64,000 nt of DNA from Humidesulfovibrio sp. (GCF_030689645.1 NZ_JAUYFU010000026.1:38515-102514); one strand, 5' to 3'. Positions 27,764 to 36,807 are shown, numbered from the stretch's first letter. Notes: generated from the sequence alone by a model not told the origin. Made by a program: numbers and translations.

Positions 27764-28067
27764 CATCACTCCTCTACCTTCTGGCACAGTGCCGCAGGCC
27801 AATCTGGTTTTTTACTGCATAGGCTTAGCAAGTTCCCCGCAAAAGGGGAAGGAGCCCCCTGGCTGCGCGCGATTCGCAGGACAAAATCCCGTAAACGGGA
27901 AAATAGCCCAACCACTCTCATACTTTTACCCGGTTCAAATGGCCTTTTCACCTATATCCTACACGGCCACACAGGGATTACAAACTTCTGAATAGGAGTC
28001 TTTCCCGGCGGAGCCCAAGGTGCAAGAAGATGCACTGGGGGTGTGATGTTCTTGAATTGGAGGAAAC
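27764..28067. other. Intergenic region without a recognised gene
   Basis: These 304 bp separate the divergent PAS kinase and the small coiled-coil gene. I see two small hairpins, TTCCCC/GGGGAA around 27833-27850 and TCCCG/CGGGA around 27897-27910. I could not fit either to a riboswitch class I know. Promoters for both sides must lie here, but none is convincing. Confidence 0.5.
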
Positions 28068-28262
28068 ATGCCAAGCAATTCAGAATACGCGCAAAGACAG
28101 TTTCGGGCCGAAGCGACCGGACTGGCTGAGAAAGAAATGATGGAGCACGAGCTGCGCACGTTGCGGAGAAAGGTTCAGGCCCTTGAAGAAAGGGTCGCCA
28201 GCCTCTCCCACGAGCTCTCCGCCCGGAAGGGAGAGGTGCAGAACCCGCGCGGTTTTTCCTAA
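28068..28262 (+). CDS. Small coiled-coil protein of unknown function
   Basis: 64 aa, preceded by a very good ribosome site (GGAGG, 4 nt before ATG), which is the main reason to accept it. The middle (LAEKEMMEHELRTLRRKVQALEERVASLSHEL) has heptad-spaced Leu, Met and Val residues and should form a coiled coil. It has no signal peptide or membrane helix. It lies 122 bp upstream of the glutamate-synthase-like gene in the same direction. I do not recognise a family. It could be a small oligomerising or regulatory protein. Confidence 0.65.
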   Translation: MPSNSEYAQRQFRAEATGLAEKEMMEHELRTLRRKVQALEERVASLSHELSARKGEVQNPRGFS

Positions 28263-28268
28263 AACCGC
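28249..28268. repeat. Inverted repeat across the stop codon of the small gene
   Basis: GCGGTTTT and AAAACCGC form an 8-bp stem around the stop codon of the coiled-coil gene. It could attenuate read-through into the downstream flavoprotein gene. Confidence 0.45.
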
Positions 28269-28384
28269 AACGGACAACGCACTTTCCCAGGCAGGGGGAA
28301 CAGACCACCGGTTTGAGAGCAGCGCACGCGCCATGGGCAGGGGTTGATGGAATCTTTAGGGGAATCATTTTAGTTGGAGGTAAT

Positions 28385-30025
28385 ATGTCCCAGTGGTCTA
28401 AAAGCAACGACGTCCTGAACACTGTAAACCGGGGCAATCCCTGTGAATCCGGCCTGTGCACCTTGTGCCGGGCCGACTGCTCCGGCAAGTGCGAAACCTG
28501 GCTCTCCAGCTTGAAGGGCAGAAGCCTGCTCTACCCCCGGGATTTCGGCACCGTAACCGCCGGCAGCGCCAACACCTGCCACGTGGGCGTGAGCTACAAC
28601 TCCCTGCGCATCCAGGGTTACAACTACGGCGCGGACGGCCTGGCCAAGGGCGTTTCCAACTCGCCGGACAACTGTCTGTTCACCAAGGTTGACCTGGAGA
28701 CCAGCTTCGGCAACGTCGACCCGGTGAAGTGCCGCCTGCCGCTCATGACCGGCGCGCTGGGCTCCACCTTCATCGCCGCCAAATATTGGGATTCCTTCGC
28801 CATCGGCGGATCCCTCGTGGGCATTCCCGTTGTCGTGGGCGAAAACGTCGTCGGCGTGGACCGCGAGTCCACCCTCACCGGCAACAAGATCACCAAGGCT
28901 CCTGAGCTTGACCGCCGCGTGGAGACCTACCTGCGCTACAACGACGGATACGGCGCCATCATCGTGCAGATGAACGTCGAGGACACCCGCAACGGCGTGG
29001 CCGAATACGTCATCGACAAGTACGGCGACAAGGTCTGCCTGGAGCTCAAGTGGGGCCAGGGAGCCAAGAACATCGGCGGAGAGATCGAGGTGAACAGCCT
29101 TGAGTACGCCCTGTTCCTGAAAAATCGCGGCTACCTGGTCGACCCGGATCCCGAGGACGCCAAGGTTCAGGAGGCCTTCAAGGCCGGCGCCATCCATTCC
29201 TTCGCCCGCCACAGCCGCCTGGGCTACACCGACCTCAGCACCGAGGCCCAGGTGCGCGAAAGCTTCATGGAGTCCGTGGCCTACCTGCGCAAGCTGGGCT
29301 TCAAGCGCATCTCCCTCAAGACCGGTTCCTACGGCATGGAAGCCCTCGCCATGTCCATCAAGTACGCCAGCGACGCCAAGCTCGACCTCCTGACCATCGA
29401 CGGCTCCGGCGGCGGCACGGGCATGAGCCCCTGGAACATGATGGAAACCTGGGGCGTGCCCTCCATCAATCTGCACGCCAAGGCCCGCGAATACGCAGCC
29501 CTTCTGGCCTCTCGCGGCGAGAAGGTCGTGGACCTGTCCTTTGCCGGCGGTTTCGCCCGCGAAGACCACATCTTCAAGGCCATGGCCCTGGGCGCCCCCT
29601 TCGCCAAGCTCATCTGCATGGGCCGCGCCATCATGATTCCCGGCTTCCTGGGCGCCAACATCGAAGGCGCGCTGAACCCGGACCGCAAGGCCAAGATCCA
29701 CGGCAACTGGGACAAGCTGCCCAAGACCGTCAGCGACCTCGGCACCTCTCCGGAGCAGATCTTCGCCTGCTACGAAGACGTCAAGAAGAAGGTCGGCGCT
29801 TCGGAGATCAAGAACATCCCCTACGGCGCCATCGCCTTCTGCACCCTGGCCGACAAGCTCTCCGCCGGGCTCCAGCAGCTCCTGGCCGGCGCTCGCCGCT
29901 TCAAGCTCGCCGAGCTCACCCGCAACGACATCGCCGCCGCCAACCGCGAAACCGCGCTGGAGACGGGCATCGGCTTCATCACCGATGTGCAAGACGAAAC
30001 CGCCAGGAAGATCCTGGAAAGCTAG
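28385..30025 (+). CDS. Stand-alone FMN-binding glutamate-synthase-like protein
   Basis: 546 aa; I chose the ATG at 28385 because GGAGGT precedes it by 5 nt. The protein carries the FMN TIM-barrel of the glutamate synthase central domain (KVCLELKWGQGAKNIGGEI, LLTIDGSGGGTGMSP, DLSFAGGFAREDHIFKAMALG) but has no glutaminase domain. Its N-terminus has a Cys-rich motif, C-x4-C-x2-C-x3-C-x3-C (CESGLCTLCRADCSGKC), placed where a metal or Fe-S cluster could bind. The canonical GltB CPVG cluster is not evident. Similar proteins are common in sulfate reducers and other anaerobes. True glutamate synthase activity is uncertain, and it may be an FMN oxidoreductase of another kind. It is followed by a strong hairpin, so it is monocistronic or paired with the small upstream gene. 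Confidence 0.85.
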   Translation: MSQWSKSNDVLNTVNRGNPCESGLCTLCRADCSGKCETWLSSLKGRSLLYPRDFGTVTAGSANTCHVGVSYNSLRIQGYNYGADGLAKGVSNSPDNCLFTKVDLETSFGNVDPVKCRLPLMTGALGSTFIAAKYWDSFAIGGSLVGIPVVVGENVVGVDRESTLTGNKITKAPELDRRVETYLRYNDGYGAIIVQMNVEDTRNGVAEYVIDKYGDKVCLELKWGQGAKNIGGEIEVNSLEYALFLKNRGYLVDPDPEDAKVQEAFKAGAIHSFARHSRLGYTDLSTEAQVRESFMESVAYLRKLGFKRISLKTGSYGMEALAMSIKYASDAKLDLLTIDGSGGGTGMSPWNMMETWGVPSINLHAKAREYAALLASRGEKVVDLSFAGGFAREDHIFKAMALGAPFAKLICMGRAIMIPGFLGANIEGALNPDRKAKIHGNWDKLPKTVSDLGTSPEQIFACYEDVKKKVGASEIKNIPYGAIAFCTLADKLSAGLQQLLAGARRFKLAELTRNDIAAANRETALETGIGFITDVQDETARKILES

Positions 30026-30034
30026 ACCGGAAAC

Positions 30035-30070
30035 GGGGCTCCTCTCTGCCGCAAGGCCGGGAGGAGCCCC
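30035..30070 (+). terminator. Terminator-like hairpin after the flavoprotein gene
   Basis: GGGGCTCCTC and GAGGAGCCCC form a perfect 10-bp stem 9 bp after the stop codon. Only a poor T-run follows, so termination may be partial. Confidence 0.6.
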
Positions 30071-30151
30071 TATCCCGGGCTTGGCGAGGCCGGGCGGGCG
30101 TGCTACCGTCAGGCCGTCTCCCGGAACAGACCAGGACGCCAGGCACAAGCA

Positions 30152-31318
30152 ATGCACGACATGCGCAGAACCAAGGCACAGCTCATTGAGGAGCTTGGCA
30201 AGCTACGCGAAAGCGAGGCCCGCGCCGCTGTGCTGGATCTGGAGCACGTGCGGGTGCTGCGCGCCCTGCGGGAGCGGGTGAAGGAGCTGAACTGCCTCTA
30301 CGGCATCTCCCGCGTGGCACAGAACCGCGACCTGCCCCTTGAAGAAATCATCCGGCAGGTAGGCGAACTGGTCTGCGCTTCGTGGCAGTACCCGGAAATA
30401 TCCTGCGCGCGCATCCGCATGGACGGGCTGGACATCACCACCCGCAACTATAGGCAAACACCCTGGGGCCAAAAAAGTCCTATCCTCATCCGCGAGGAGC
30501 ACCTTGGCGAGATTGAGGTCCGCTACCTGGAGGCCCGCCCGAAGTGCGACGAGGGGCCCTTCCTGCGCGAGGAGCGCCACCTGCTGGACGCCGTGGCCGA
30601 AAAGCTGGCCAGGCTGGCCCAGGCCGCCAGAACCGAGGCCCAGATGCGCGTGCTTTCGCGCGAACTCATCAAGGCCCAGGAAAAAGAGCGCCTGCGCATC
30701 GCAACAGAGCTGCACGACCACTTGGCCCAGGATCTGGCGACACTGAAGATGGACCTGGGCGGGCTGATGGAGCCGCAGGCTCCCACGGGACATGAGCTGA
30801 AACTGTGCCTCGCTGGGCTGTCGGAGCGGCTCTCCGGGGCCATAACCGACATCCGCGACCTGGCCTACGACCTGCTGCCCCCGGGGCTGGAGGATCTTGG
30901 CTTGGTGCGGACCCTGGCCCGCTACTGCGCGGAATTCAGCACGCGCTGCAGGATCGCCGTGGACTTCTTCGCCGACGGCATGGAAGGCCTTCGCCTGGAC
31001 TTCGAGGCCCAGATCAATATTTACCGCATTGTTCAAGAAGCGCTGACAAACGTGCGCAAGCACGCCAGGGCCGACCAGGTCACGGTGCGCATAATCCTCT
31101 CCCACCCCAACGTCATCCTGCGCATTGAGGACAACGGCCAGGGCGTGGACCTGGAGGAACGGCAGGAAGAATTCCGCGACGCCAAGCGCATGGGCCTATG
31201 GGGCATGCGCGAACGCGCGCGGCTGCTGGGCGGCACCATAAGCCTGCGATCGCGCCCAGGCCGGGGAATGCTCATACACATTGAAATTCCGGTGGAGAAC
31301 CGAAATCATGGCCTCTAA
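30152..31318 (+). CDS. Cytoplasmic sensor histidine kinase, NarX/DegS (HisKA_3) type
   Basis: 388 aa without membrane helices. The N-terminal coiled coil (about 1-50) and a GAF-like region (about 55-150, ELNCLYGISRVAQNRDLPLEE) precede the HisKA_3 dimerisation helix with phospho-His188 in TELHDHLAQDLA. A HATPase domain closes the protein (IVQEALTNVRKHA, RIEDNGQGVDLEE, GLWGMRERARLLGG). It should phosphorylate the LuxR-type regulator whose start lies 11 bp inside its end. The signal is intracellular and unidentified. The GAF-like part has some Cys residues (CASWQYPEISCAR), but I cannot claim a cofactor. Confidence 0.93.
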   Translation: MHDMRRTKAQLIEELGKLRESEARAAVLDLEHVRVLRALRERVKELNCLYGISRVAQNRDLPLEEIIRQVGELVCASWQYPEISCARIRMDGLDITTRNYRQTPWGQKSPILIREEHLGEIEVRYLEARPKCDEGPFLREERHLLDAVAEKLARLAQAARTEAQMRVLSRELIKAQEKERLRIATELHDHLAQDLATLKMDLGGLMEPQAPTGHELKLCLAGLSERLSGAITDIRDLAYDLLPPGLEDLGLVRTLARYCAEFSTRCRIAVDFFADGMEGLRLDFEAQINIYRIVQEALTNVRKHARADQVTVRIILSHPNVILRIEDNGQGVDLEERQEEFRDAKRMGLWGMRERARLLGGTISLRSRPGRGMLIHIEIPVENRNHGL

Positions 31319-31982
31319 ATACAAACTGCTCATCATCGACGACCACCCCATGTTCCGCGACGGGCTCAAGACCATCGTGCGGCTGAACCCGGCCTACGAA
31401 ATCGCCGGAGAGGCGGGCACCTGCGCCGAGGGTCTGGCCCAGGCCCGCAGCATCCGCCCCGATCTGGTCATCGTGGACATCTCGCTTCCCGACGGCAACG
31501 GCATAGACCTGGCGCGCGACATTCTTGTCCAGGCGCCGCAAACCAAGGTGGTCATGCTCAGCATGCACGCCAAGGTGGACTTCATCGCCACCGCCTTTCA
31601 GGCTGGAGTCTCGGCCTACCTGGCCAAAGAGTCCAGCCGCGAGCAGCTCTTGCAGGCCCTCGACGCCGTAATGGCGGGCAGACAGTACCTGGACGGCTCC
31701 CTCTCGCCCCGCGTGGTGACCGAGCTCCTGTCCCGCCCCAGCGAGGAAACCCGCATGGCCGACGCGGCCTACGGCAAGCTCTCGCGCCGGGAGCAGCAGG
31801 TGCTGCGCCTGCTGGCCGAAGGCTTGGCCCCGGCGGTCATCGCCGAGCGGCTGTTCATCTCGCGCAAGACGGTGGAGAACCACCGCACCAACATCCTGGC
31901 CAAGCTGGGCATCAAGAGCCCGGTGGCCCTTGTGCGCTATGCCGCGCGCCTCGGACTCATCGACCTGGAGACCGAGGACTGA
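31308..31982 (+). CDS. NarL/FixJ-family response regulator (REC-LuxR HTH)
   Basis: 224 aa. The ATG at 31308 has GGTGGAG upstream and overlaps the kinase gene by 11 bp. The receiver has the DDH acidic triad, phospho-Asp57 in VIVDISLPDGNG and Lys in YLAKES. The LuxR-type helix-turn-helix (LSRREQQVLRLLAEGLAP, RKTVENHRTNILAKLGI) is at the C-terminus. It should bind DNA after phosphorylation by the adjacent kinase. No conserved partner genes show its regulon. The glutamate-synthase-like gene upstream is on the same strand but separated by a hairpin. Confidence 0.95.
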   Translation: MASKYKLLIIDDHPMFRDGLKTIVRLNPAYEIAGEAGTCAEGLAQARSIRPDLVIVDISLPDGNGIDLARDILVQAPQTKVVMLSMHAKVDFIATAFQAGVSAYLAKESSREQLLQALDAVMAGRQYLDGSLSPRVVTELLSRPSEETRMADAAYGKLSRREQQVLRLLAEGLAPAVIAERLFISRKTVENHRTNILAKLGIKSPVALVRYAARLGLIDLETED

Positions 31983-32322
31983 TCGCCCGGCGGGCCGAAG
32001 CAGCCCGGCGGTGCGTTCCAGCAATTCAACCGTGAGCGCGACTGCCCAACGCCTGGGCCAGGAAGAATTGTCACGAAGTCCAGCGCCATTTGCACGGCGG
32101 AGCAGCCATTCATAGACTGTCCCGACGGAATCAACCAAGGCAGCGGCCACGCTCCTTGGGGGTCTCTCCGGGTGCAACCCGGCGCACCCGCTCCACTCGA
32201 CGAACGATTGTCAATCTGGCATTGGCATGGATGTTCACTCGGTCCCCCCGTCGGCGGTTGAGTTCTCGCAAACCCAACCAGACCGATTTGGACCGAGTGA
32301 ACAAGCTCCTATATCTTCACAG
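31983..32322. other. 340-bp region without a protein gene, holding a nested hairpin
   Basis: The region lies between the LuxR-type regulator and the convergent HtrA gene. I found no open frame with a ribosome site or family likeness. It contains a small CCGGGT/ACCCGG hairpin near 32170 and the large structured element at 32233-32302. Confidence 0.6.
32233..32302 (-). repeat. 70-nt nested imperfect hairpin downstream of htrA
   Basis: The outer stem is a perfect 13-bp inverted repeat, GTTCACTCGGTCC and GGACCGAGTGAAC. Inside it, a 5-bp stem and then a 9-bp stem (GGTTGGGTT with AACTCAACC on the minus strand) close a 6-nt loop. Two inner pairs are G-U wobbles on the minus strand but C-A or A-C mismatches on the plus strand, so an RNA read from the minus strand, the direction of htrA, folds better. 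No T-run follows, so it is not an ordinary terminator. It could be a small RNA, a 3'-UTR element or a mobile palindromic repeat. Confidence 0.6.
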
Positions 32323-33468
32323 CTAGCGCGCTGCGGCCCCTTCGGCCTGAAGCATCACCGAACGCTCCTCCTCCTTGCCGTTGCGCAGGATGGTGAGACG
32401 GACCTTGTCGCCAGGCCGGAAGTCATCCAGGCGAGAGAGTAGTCCAGGCACGCTGTCCACAGCCTTGCCCTCCACCTGTGTGATGACGTCGCCGGGCACA
32501 AACACCCCGTCCCGATCAAACCGCGCGCCCATGAGCCCCGCCGCCTGCGCGCCGGAGCCAGGGCGCACCCGCAGCACCAGCACGCCTTTGATGCCAAGCT
32601 CCTGGGCCGCTGTCTCGTTCACGCGCTGGTCCACCTCCACGCCAAGGGCCGGCCGGGCGTAGCCCCCCTTGGCGATGAGCTGCGGCACAACGCGGTTCAT
32701 GGTGTCCACCGGCACGGCGAAGCCCACCCCGGCGGAAGCTCCTGAAGGGCTGTAAATGGCCGTGTTCACGCCGATGAGCCGCCCGGCGGAGTCGAGCAGC
32801 GGGCCGCCGGAATTGCCGGGATTGATGGCCGCATCGGTCTGAATGAGGTGCTCGATGACCCCGCCGTCCTCGCCCTTGAGCGAGCGGTCCAGGGCAGAAA
32901 CGATGCCGGTGGTCAGCGTCCAGTCCAGGCCGAAGGGGTTCCCGATGGCGTAGACCTTCTGCCCCACCTTGAGATCGCTGGAGGTCCCCAGGGGCAGGGG
33001 CGTGCGCTTGATCGCCGTGTCGATGCGCAACACGGCCAGGTCGTGCATTGGGCTTGCGCCCACCAGTGCCGCCGTGTGCTCCTTGCCGTCGGAAAGCCGC
33101 ACCCTGGCCTCGGCTGCTCCGGCGATGACGTGGAAATTGGTGATGACGTGGCCCTTGTCGTCCCACAAAAACCCAGACCCGGCGCCGCGCGGAATGGTGA
33201 AAATGTCGCGGCTCCAGAATTCCCGGACACGCTGGGTGGTGGTGATGAACACCACCGCATCCTTGGAGCGTTCAAAGAGGTCGATGGTGCCCTTTTCGTC
33301 CGCTGCCAGGTCGCCGCGCGGGGTGACGGCGCGGGGCGTCGCCGCCTCGCGGATGAGCAGACGCCCGACCCACGGAGCTGCCTGCCAGGCCACAATGAGC
33401 CCCAGCAGAGCCAGCGTGGTCCATTTGAGCCGCCGCAAAAAAACATCCCGGCCACTTTTGTCCTGCAT
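32323..33468 (-). CDS. HtrA/DegP-type periplasmic serine protease with one PDZ domain
   Basis: 381 aa. An uncleaved signal anchor is likely (about 14-30, WTTLALLGLIVAWQAAPWVG). The trypsin-like domain has the full catalytic triad: His113 (NFHVIAG), Asp143 (HDLAVLRID) and Ser220 (GNSGGPLL). One PDZ domain follows (about 285-375, GVFVPGDVITQVEGKAVDS), so it is closer to DegS or the short HtrA types than to two-PDZ DegP. It should degrade or sense misfolded envelope proteins. It stands alone on the minus strand. The start is 33468, with a weak ribosome site. Confidence 0.93.
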   Translation of the reverse strand: MQDKSGRDVFLRRLKWTTLALLGLIVAWQAAPWVGRLLIREAATPRAVTPRGDLAADEKGTIDLFERSKDAVVFITTTQRVREFWSRDIFTIPRGAGSGFLWDDKGHVITNFHVIAGAAEARVRLSDGKEHTAALVGASPMHDLAVLRIDTAIKRTPLPLGTSSDLKVGQKVYAIGNPFGLDWTLTTGIVSALDRSLKGEDGGVIEHLIQTDAAINPGNSGGPLLDSAGRLIGVNTAIYSPSGASAGVGFAVPVDTMNRVVPQLIAKGGYARPALGVEVDQRVNETAAQELGIKGVLVLRVRPGSGAQAAGLMGARFDRDGVFVPGDVITQVEGKAVDSVPGLLSRLDDFRPGDKVRLTILRNGKEEERSVMLQAEGAAAR

Positions 33469-33617
33469 GCTTCACGCTCCCGCGCCCAGATGTTGTGCGC
33501 AGCCCTCAGGCAACGCTCCGCCATAACCGCCTGAGCCGCATTGTAATATCTCCGCGCCTGTTTTCAAGGGGCTGCAGGTCATCTCGCATCAATTCCCCCA
33601 CACCGCCAACAGATGCA

Positions 33618-33655
33618 CATGGCGCCCCATGCACATAAAACCAGTTGGCGCCATG
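33618..33655. repeat. Inverted repeat with internal direct repeat upstream of the GGDEF-EAL gene
   Basis: CATGGCGCC (33618-33626) and GGCGCCATG (33647-33655) are perfect 9-bp arms with a 20-nt loop. Two ATGCACAT copies (33613 and 33629) are 16 bp apart and overlap it. It lies 75-110 bp before the start codon at 33730, so it may be an operator. Confidence 0.4.
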
Positions 33656-33729
33656 GCCGAAACTGATGGTACTTACCCCGAGCAGCCTTTACGCTTTACC
33701 TGCACGGAGCTGGATGGTAGCCTTACATT

Positions 33730-36700
33730 ATGCGCCGCGCTACGTATTTCGCTCTGCTGCCCCTGGCTACGCTGCTTTGCGGCGTCCTCTTGTACGGGGC
33801 ATACGCAGTTGCGCGGCAAGAGGCTGTGCGCAACCTCCAGACCCAGCAAACCATCCTGGCCAGACAGGCGGCCCAAGGCATTCAGGACTACTTCACGCAT
33901 AGCCGCAGCCTGACGGAATCCATGGCGCAAAACCAGCATGTCATCAATCTTGATGCTGAGGGCCAGGCCTTCCTGAGCGACACGCTGAATGACAACCCGA
34001 CGACGCTTCGCGCCATCACCCGCGTGGACGAGCGCGGAATCCTGATATTCTCCACACCAGACAACTCTGTGGCCGGGCGCGATGTTTCAGACCAGCCACA
34101 TATAAAACGCATTCTGACCACTCACAGCCCCACGGTCAGCGATGTCTTCGCCTCGGTGCAAGGGCACCGCGCGGTAGCCCTGCATGTCCCTGTTTATCAG
34201 GGAGAGAAGTTCAAGGGCACCCTGGCCCTGCTGCTGGACTTCGACGCTATTTCCAGACGCTACCTGGAAGGGGTGCGCGTGGCCGAAACCGGTTACGCCG
34301 TTGTCTACAGCCAGAAGGGCGTGCTGCTTTACAGTCCTGTCGCCGACATTTCCGGCAAACATTATTTAGAGATAACCGCCGGATTTCCGGAACTTCGGGC
34401 CACAGTGGAAGCCATGCTGCGCGGCGCAACCGGCGAAAGCACATTCACCTTCGACCGCGTGCGTGAACAACTGCCGGAATCAGTGCTGAAGCACGCAGTG
34501 TATCTGCCCATTAAACTGGAAGACACCTTCTGGTCCATCTGCGTGGCCACGCCGGAATCGGAGATCCTGGCCACCCTCAAGCGCTTCGGCCTGTACCTGC
34601 TGCCCCTGGGCCTGGTTGTGCTCTTGTGCACTGGCTTGGGAGTCAACCTGGGCCTGCGCCACTTTGTGCTGCAGCGCGAGGTGGTCCTTCGCCGCAAGAC
34701 CGAAACAGCCCTGCGGGAGAGCGAAGAACGCTACCGTTCAGTCATCGAGAACATTTCCGATGTGTTCTACCGCACAGACAACGAGGGACGGCTGACAATG
34801 CTCAGCCCATCCGGCGCCAGCCTTGCAAAATACAACACCACAGAGGAACTGCTGGGTCTCAACATCAACGCCTTCTGGCGAAAGCCGGATGAACGCCAAA
34901 GAATGCTTGCGCTCATCCACGAGAACGGCGCGGTGCGCGATTTCGAAGTGGAGCTGCTGGACAAAAACGGGGACATCATCCACGTGGCCACCTCCTCGAA
35001 CTTCTACCGCGACAAGGACGGCAACATCCTGGGGGTGGAGGGCATCTTCCGCGACATAAGCCAGCGCAAGCGAGACCAGGCCGCCCTGGTGGAGAGCGCG
35101 CGCCGCTTCCACTCGCTCTTCGACAACATGACCGATGGCGTTGCCCTGAACACCCTGGTGCGTGACGAAAAAGGACAGGTGGTGAACTTCCGCATTGAGG
35201 AAGTGAACAAAAGCTACGAGCGCATCTTCAATGTCCGCGCGGATGACATCGCCCACGCCCTTGCCACTGATGCCCTCAACCAAGGCTCCGCGCCGCGCCT
35301 GGAGGACTTCGCCCAGGTTGTGGCCACCGGCCAGCCCATACAGTTCGAGATCAAGCTGCGAGGCATGGGCAAACAGGTCTCCGTGTCAGCCACGCCCTGG
35401 GATCGCGACGGCTTCGCAGCCATAATCACGGACATCACCGAGCGAAAGCACATGGAGGAGCAACTGCTCTTCCGCGCCCTGCACGACCCGCTGACCGGCC
35501 TGGCCAACCGCACCCTGTGCCTGGACCGCATCGCCCTGGCCGGGGAACGCGCCCGGCGCAGGCCCAACCCGGACTACGCCGTGGTGTTCATGGACCTGGA
35601 CCGCTTCAAGATCATCAACGACAGCCTGGGGCACGAGGCGGGCGACCATCTGCTGCGAGAAGTGGCGGAACGGCTTTTGACCTGCACCCGGCGCATGGAC
35701 ACCGTGTGCCGCTACGGCGGCGACGAGTTCGCCATGGTGCTGGAGGAACTGCCCGCCAAGGCGGTGCTGCGCACCCTGCGCCGCATCCGTGAAAGCCTCA
35801 AGGTGCCCATGAACATCGGCGGCCACAGCATTCAGATAGAAGCCAGCTTCGGCGTGGCCTACCCTCCTCCCGAGCACATCGGGCCGGAAGACCTTCTGCG
35901 CAACTCCAACATAGCCCTGCACCGCGCCAAGCAGATGGGGCGCAATCGCGTGGTGGTGTACAAGCCGAGCATGCACGAGGCCGCAATACAGACCATGAGC
36001 CTGGAGAATGACATTCGCCGGGGACTGGCGAACGGCGAATTTTTTCTGCTCTACCAGCCGGTCTTCGACCTGAACACGAGCAGTCTGTCCGGATTCGAGG
36101 CGCTGCTGCGCTGGCGCCATCCTTCGCGTGGGATGGTCAGCCCTGGGGAATTCATACCCGTGGCCGAGGAGTCAGGCTCCATCTTTGAATTGGGCGGCTT
36201 TGCCCTTGATCAGGCCTGCCAGGAAATGGCGACCCTCGGACGCGACAATCCCGCCACCTGCGGGCTCACCCTGGCCGTGAACCTCTCGCCCCGGCAGTTC
36301 TCCCGCCAGGGCCTCGCGGAGCAGATCGACCGGGCCTTGACCACAACGGGCCTGCCTCCCAACGCGCTCGTGCTTGAAATCACCGAGTCGTCCATCATGA
36401 AACACCCGGAATCCTCGGCCAACATCCTTTCGCGCCTCAAGACCCGCGGGGTCAGCATCGCCCTCGACGACTTCGGCACCGGGTATTCGTCGTTGAGCGC
36501 GCTGCAGCGCCTGCCTCTCGACCGGCTCAAGATCGACATGAGCTTCGTTTCGCGCATCACCCACAGTTCTGAAGACCGGGAGATCGTGCGCGCAGCCATC
36601 ACCCTGGCGCGCAGCCTGCATCTCGTCACCGTGGCCGAGGGCATAGAGACGGAAGCTCAGCGAGTAATCCTGCGCGACTTGGGCTGCGATCAGGGCCAGG

Positions 36701-36786
36701 GCTTCCTCTGCGCCCCGGCGCTGCCCATGGCCGAAGCCCTCATGACCGGCAACCCGGAAGTCTGCAGGTACGTTCCCACAAACTAA
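33730..36786 (+). CDS. Cache-PAS-GGDEF-EAL membrane protein (c-di-GMP turnover)
   Basis: 1018 aa. A signal-anchor helix (about 5-28) and a second helix near 290 flank a periplasmic Cache sensor. Two PAS modules follow (about 335-455 and 455-570, ESEERYRSVIENISDVFYRTD). The GGDEF domain has an intact YGGDEF motif (residues 663-667) and an RRMD allosteric I-site five residues before it. The EAL domain has GFEALLRW (Glu790-Leu792) and the DDFGTGYSS loop. Both catalytic sets look complete, so the protein could make or degrade c-di-GMP depending on its sensor. It is a single-gene unit. Confidence 0.95.
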   Translation: MRRATYFALLPLATLLCGVLLYGAYAVARQEAVRNLQTQQTILARQAAQGIQDYFTHSRSLTESMAQNQHVINLDAEGQAFLSDTLNDNPTTLRAITRVDERGILIFSTPDNSVAGRDVSDQPHIKRILTTHSPTVSDVFASVQGHRAVALHVPVYQGEKFKGTLALLLDFDAISRRYLEGVRVAETGYAVVYSQKGVLLYSPVADISGKHYLEITAGFPELRATVEAMLRGATGESTFTFDRVREQLPESVLKHAVYLPIKLEDTFWSICVATPESEILATLKRFGLYLLPLGLVVLLCTGLGVNLGLRHFVLQREVVLRRKTETALRESEERYRSVIENISDVFYRTDNEGRLTMLSPSGASLAKYNTTEELLGLNINAFWRKPDERQRMLALIHENGAVRDFEVELLDKNGDIIHVATSSNFYRDKDGNILGVEGIFRDISQRKRDQAALVESARRFHSLFDNMTDGVALNTLVRDEKGQVVNFRIEEVNKSYERIFNVRADDIAHALATDALNQGSAPRLEDFAQVVATGQPIQFEIKLRGMGKQVSVSATPWDRDGFAAIITDITERKHMEEQLLFRALHDPLTGLANRTLCLDRIALAGERARRRPNPDYAVVFMDLDRFKIINDSLGHEAGDHLLREVAERLLTCTRRMDTVCRYGGDEFAMVLEELPAKAVLRTLRRIRESLKVPMNIGGHSIQIEASFGVAYPPPEHIGPEDLLRNSNIALHRAKQMGRNRVVVYKPSMHEAAIQTMSLENDIRRGLANGEFFLLYQPVFDLNTSSLSGFEALLRWRHPSRGMVSPGEFIPVAEESGSIFELGGFALDQACQEMATLGRDNPATCGLTLAVNLSPRQFSRQGLAEQIDRALTTTGLPPNALVLEITESSIMKHPESSANILSRLKTRGVSIALDDFGTGYSSLSALQRLPLDRLKIDMSFVSRITHSSEDREIVRAAITLARSLHLVTVAEGIETEAQRVILRDLGCDQGQGFLCAPALPMAEALMTGNPEVCRYVPTN

Positions 36787-36807
36787 CCAGACCTTTCCCT
36801 CAACGGC

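Noticed and set aside
27780..27800. TGGCAC resembling a sigma-54 -24 element
   Set aside because: The -12 part (TTGC at the right spacing) is missing.
27764..28067. Possible c-di-GMP riboswitch before the flavoprotein unit
   Set aside because: The small hairpins do not line up with the conserved loops and tetraloop receptor of the class I aptamer.
31272..32177. Minus-strand frame of about 300 codons opposite the LuxR-type regulator
   Set aside because: Composition is typical of a shadow frame, and the plus strand encodes a clear response regulator.
32246..32289. Possible tRNA or integron attC site inside the nested hairpin
   Set aside because: No T-loop, anticodon arm or CCA-type acceptor is found, and the ends do not match attC core sites (GTTRRRY and RYYYAAC).
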